Shown here: positions 62,852 through 64,000 of the stretch, in pieces
Layout: each line of letters opens with the position of its first letter
How positions within the stretch are numbered: position 1 is the stretch's first letter
Source of the DNA: Crotalaria pallida
Lineage: Eukaryota > Streptophyta > Magnoliopsida > Fabales > Fabaceae
Length of the DNA: 64,000 nucleotides
Direction: 5' to 3'
NCBI GenBank assembly: GCA_037953625.1
Contig: CM075655.1
Span: 119,915,001-119,979,000 of the forward strand
Position numbers and translations under genes: made by a program
Notes under the pieces: model-generated
Seen by the model: the letters and a program-made list of their open reading frames with translations, nothing else
The model's database searches: none
What the model was told of the DNA's origin: nothing

Positions 62852-63019
62852 CCAACGAGATGTTGGTGCAGTGGTGTCAGAGGTTGCACTTAGTAAGGCG
62901 AACCACGGTCCGATCCACCGCAATAACGTTGGGAGAAAAATAAAACCTTAACCCCGGGACCCCTTCGAACTGGATTAGTCGACCCACTGAGCCGGATACC
63001 AAGGTGCAAAAAAAAAAAT
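62852..63019 (+). mobile_element. tRNA-derived SINE with perfect 11-bp target duplication
   Basis: 168 bp. A box TGGTGCAGTGG and B box CGGTCCGATCC near the head; tail GGTGC followed by about 11 As. Flanked by identical TAGCATAATTA at 62841-62851 and 63020-63030. The GC-rich body is a clear island in AT-rich DNA. Confidence 0.85.
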
Positions 63020-63030
63020 TAGCATAATTA

Positions 63031-63530
63031 AAAATAGTATAGTAAACAGAAATGGATTTCAACTTCCAGGTTGTCATGAATTAGCGGTCAACAACCATTC
63101 ATTAATTGCAAATTTAGAGATTATCTTTAGAGTAATTTTTTTTCGTTATACAATTTAGAGATTATCTTTAAGCATCACTGTATTTTGAACAGAATTTTTA
63201 TACTAGTTAACTTTGTCATAAAACTCCTGCATGCCTGGAGGAATACATATAAACATTTGGATTAGATAAGTCATGGAGGAGTGAGAGCATACGATTTGAG
63301 CAAAAGCTAATTATAAAAACAATCACATTATAAAATAAATAGGAAGTACAGTGATGATTCATTATAAACCATATGAGAACTTATTTTAACAAATTAACTG
63401 CAAGTGAGTTAGTGAACTTCTACAAAGGGACTTAACACATAAGAATTGCTCTTGAACTTTTGCATACACTTCATGCCCTTCTTTATTTCTTGAGTATCAC
63501 ACTATCATCCCCTGGCTTCATGCACGTAGA
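63031..63530. other. 3' flank of the second subtilase
   Basis: AT-rich; the last part must hold the subtilase 3' untranslated region. Nothing else seen. Confidence 0.5.
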
Positions 63531-64000
63531 TCACTTGAAAATGATAGATATGGGGCTCCTAACAGTGTGTTGGTCAGATACCCATATGACAGAACCTTGA
63601 GCAAAAGTGTGGTTGCCTCTATTTTCCTTAATTTGTGGGTAAAACCCCACTGAGTATGTAGCCTTCTGGTTCACCTCAGTGAATGTTATCTGACTAGGGC
63701 TTATGCTCATACCTAAGGCCAAAGGCACCTCAAGTTTGGCAGTGTAAGTTGCATTGGCAGGCCCAACATTTGTCAAAGTTCTGGTGTAGTACTGTGAATC
63801 AGACCCTAAGAGAATAGAAAATGAAGGGTAGTTGAGTTGTGCTTGTGGAATGCTTTTTATGTTGGAGCATCTCACGTTACTTTGCACAATAATTGAAACC
63901 TCTCTGTCTGAATAGCCCAAACCACACAAATAAGGAATGTAGTCCTCTGGCTGAATATCATAAACAAGCCCAGGGTCATTTGCTTTGACTGGATTAACAT
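63531..64000 (-). CDS. Second subtilisin-like protease, 3' part only
   Basis: C-terminal part of a plant SBT1-type subtilase, cut by the window edge; about 155 residues are visible, with no stop before 64000. It starts within NPVKANDPGLVYDIQ, continues YIPYLCGLGYSD, then the fibronectin III-like domain (LTNVGPANATY, ITFTEVNQKATYSVGF) and ends SPISIIFK. Block for block it matches the C-terminus of the 55527-57958 gene, so the two are tandem paralogues in one orientation. The catalytic residues lie outside the window, so whether the gene is intact cannot be judged. Confidence 0.93.
   Translation of the reverse strand, partial: VNPVKANDPGLVYDIQPEDYIPYLCGLGYSDREVSIIVQSNVRCSNIKSIPQAQLNYPSFSILLGSDSQYYTRTLTNVGPANATYTAKLEVPLALGMSISPSQITFTEVNQKATYSVGFYPQIKENRGNHTFAQGSVIWVSDQHTVRSPISIIFK

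Noticed and set aside
62880..62960. Possible tRNA gene
   Set aside because: Part of the A-tailed SINE with target duplications; anticodon arm not supported.

Overview
The window is plant nuclear DNA: AT-rich, intron-rich genes with GT/AG splice sites separated by transposon-filled spacers. The gene set (stay-green, anthocyanidin synthase beside a tandem subtilase cluster, CCS52A-type APC/C activator, PGRL1) and the protein wording suggest a papilionoid legume, probably of the Medicago/clover/chickpea/pea lineage. That placement is from recalled family resemblance, not a search. I found no rRNA, tRNA, CRISPR or viral gene.

Layout: 1-4893 is spacer with a MULE-like MITE, a Stowaway and simple repeats. 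4894-10444 (-) is a 12-exon MINDY-family deubiquitinase (733 aa). 10445-17031 is spacer with three Stowaways, an 887-bp long-TIR element with a perfect 9-bp target duplication, and a hAT MITE. 17032-18569 (+) is STAY-GREEN magnesium dechelatase (4 exons, 282 aa). 22788-27449 (-) is a CCS52A/FZR WD40 activator of the APC/C (10 exons, 468 aa). 27450-37424 is a 10-kb transposon field including a SINE split by a hAT element. 37425-39534 (-) is an alpha-expansin (3 exons, 263 aa). 42167-45511 (-) is PGRL1 (10 exons, 330 aa). 45512-51976 is spacer with a hAT element and a Pack-MULE-like element carrying an EF-Tu fragment. 51977-53986 (+) is anthocyanidin synthase (2 exons, 387 aa, with an extra C-terminal tail). 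55527-57958 (-) is a full subtilase (2 exons, 748 aa), and the 3' end of a second one runs off the window at 64000. Between the two subtilases lie a foldback element, a tandem duplication, two polyadenylated retroposon copies, a Helitron-like element and a SINE with a perfect 11-bp duplication.

The genes do not form one pathway. SGR (chlorophyll breakdown) and PGRL1 (cyclic electron flow) act in the chloroplast, ANS in flavonoid synthesis, the expansin and subtilases in the cell wall/apoplast, and the MINDY and CCS52A proteins in ubiquitin signalling. Every exon chain was assembled by hand from splice signals and codon phase, and every chain closes in frame. The most notable content is the transposon archaeology, above all the nested 50.2-51.3 kb element. 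I saw no clearly new biochemical system.
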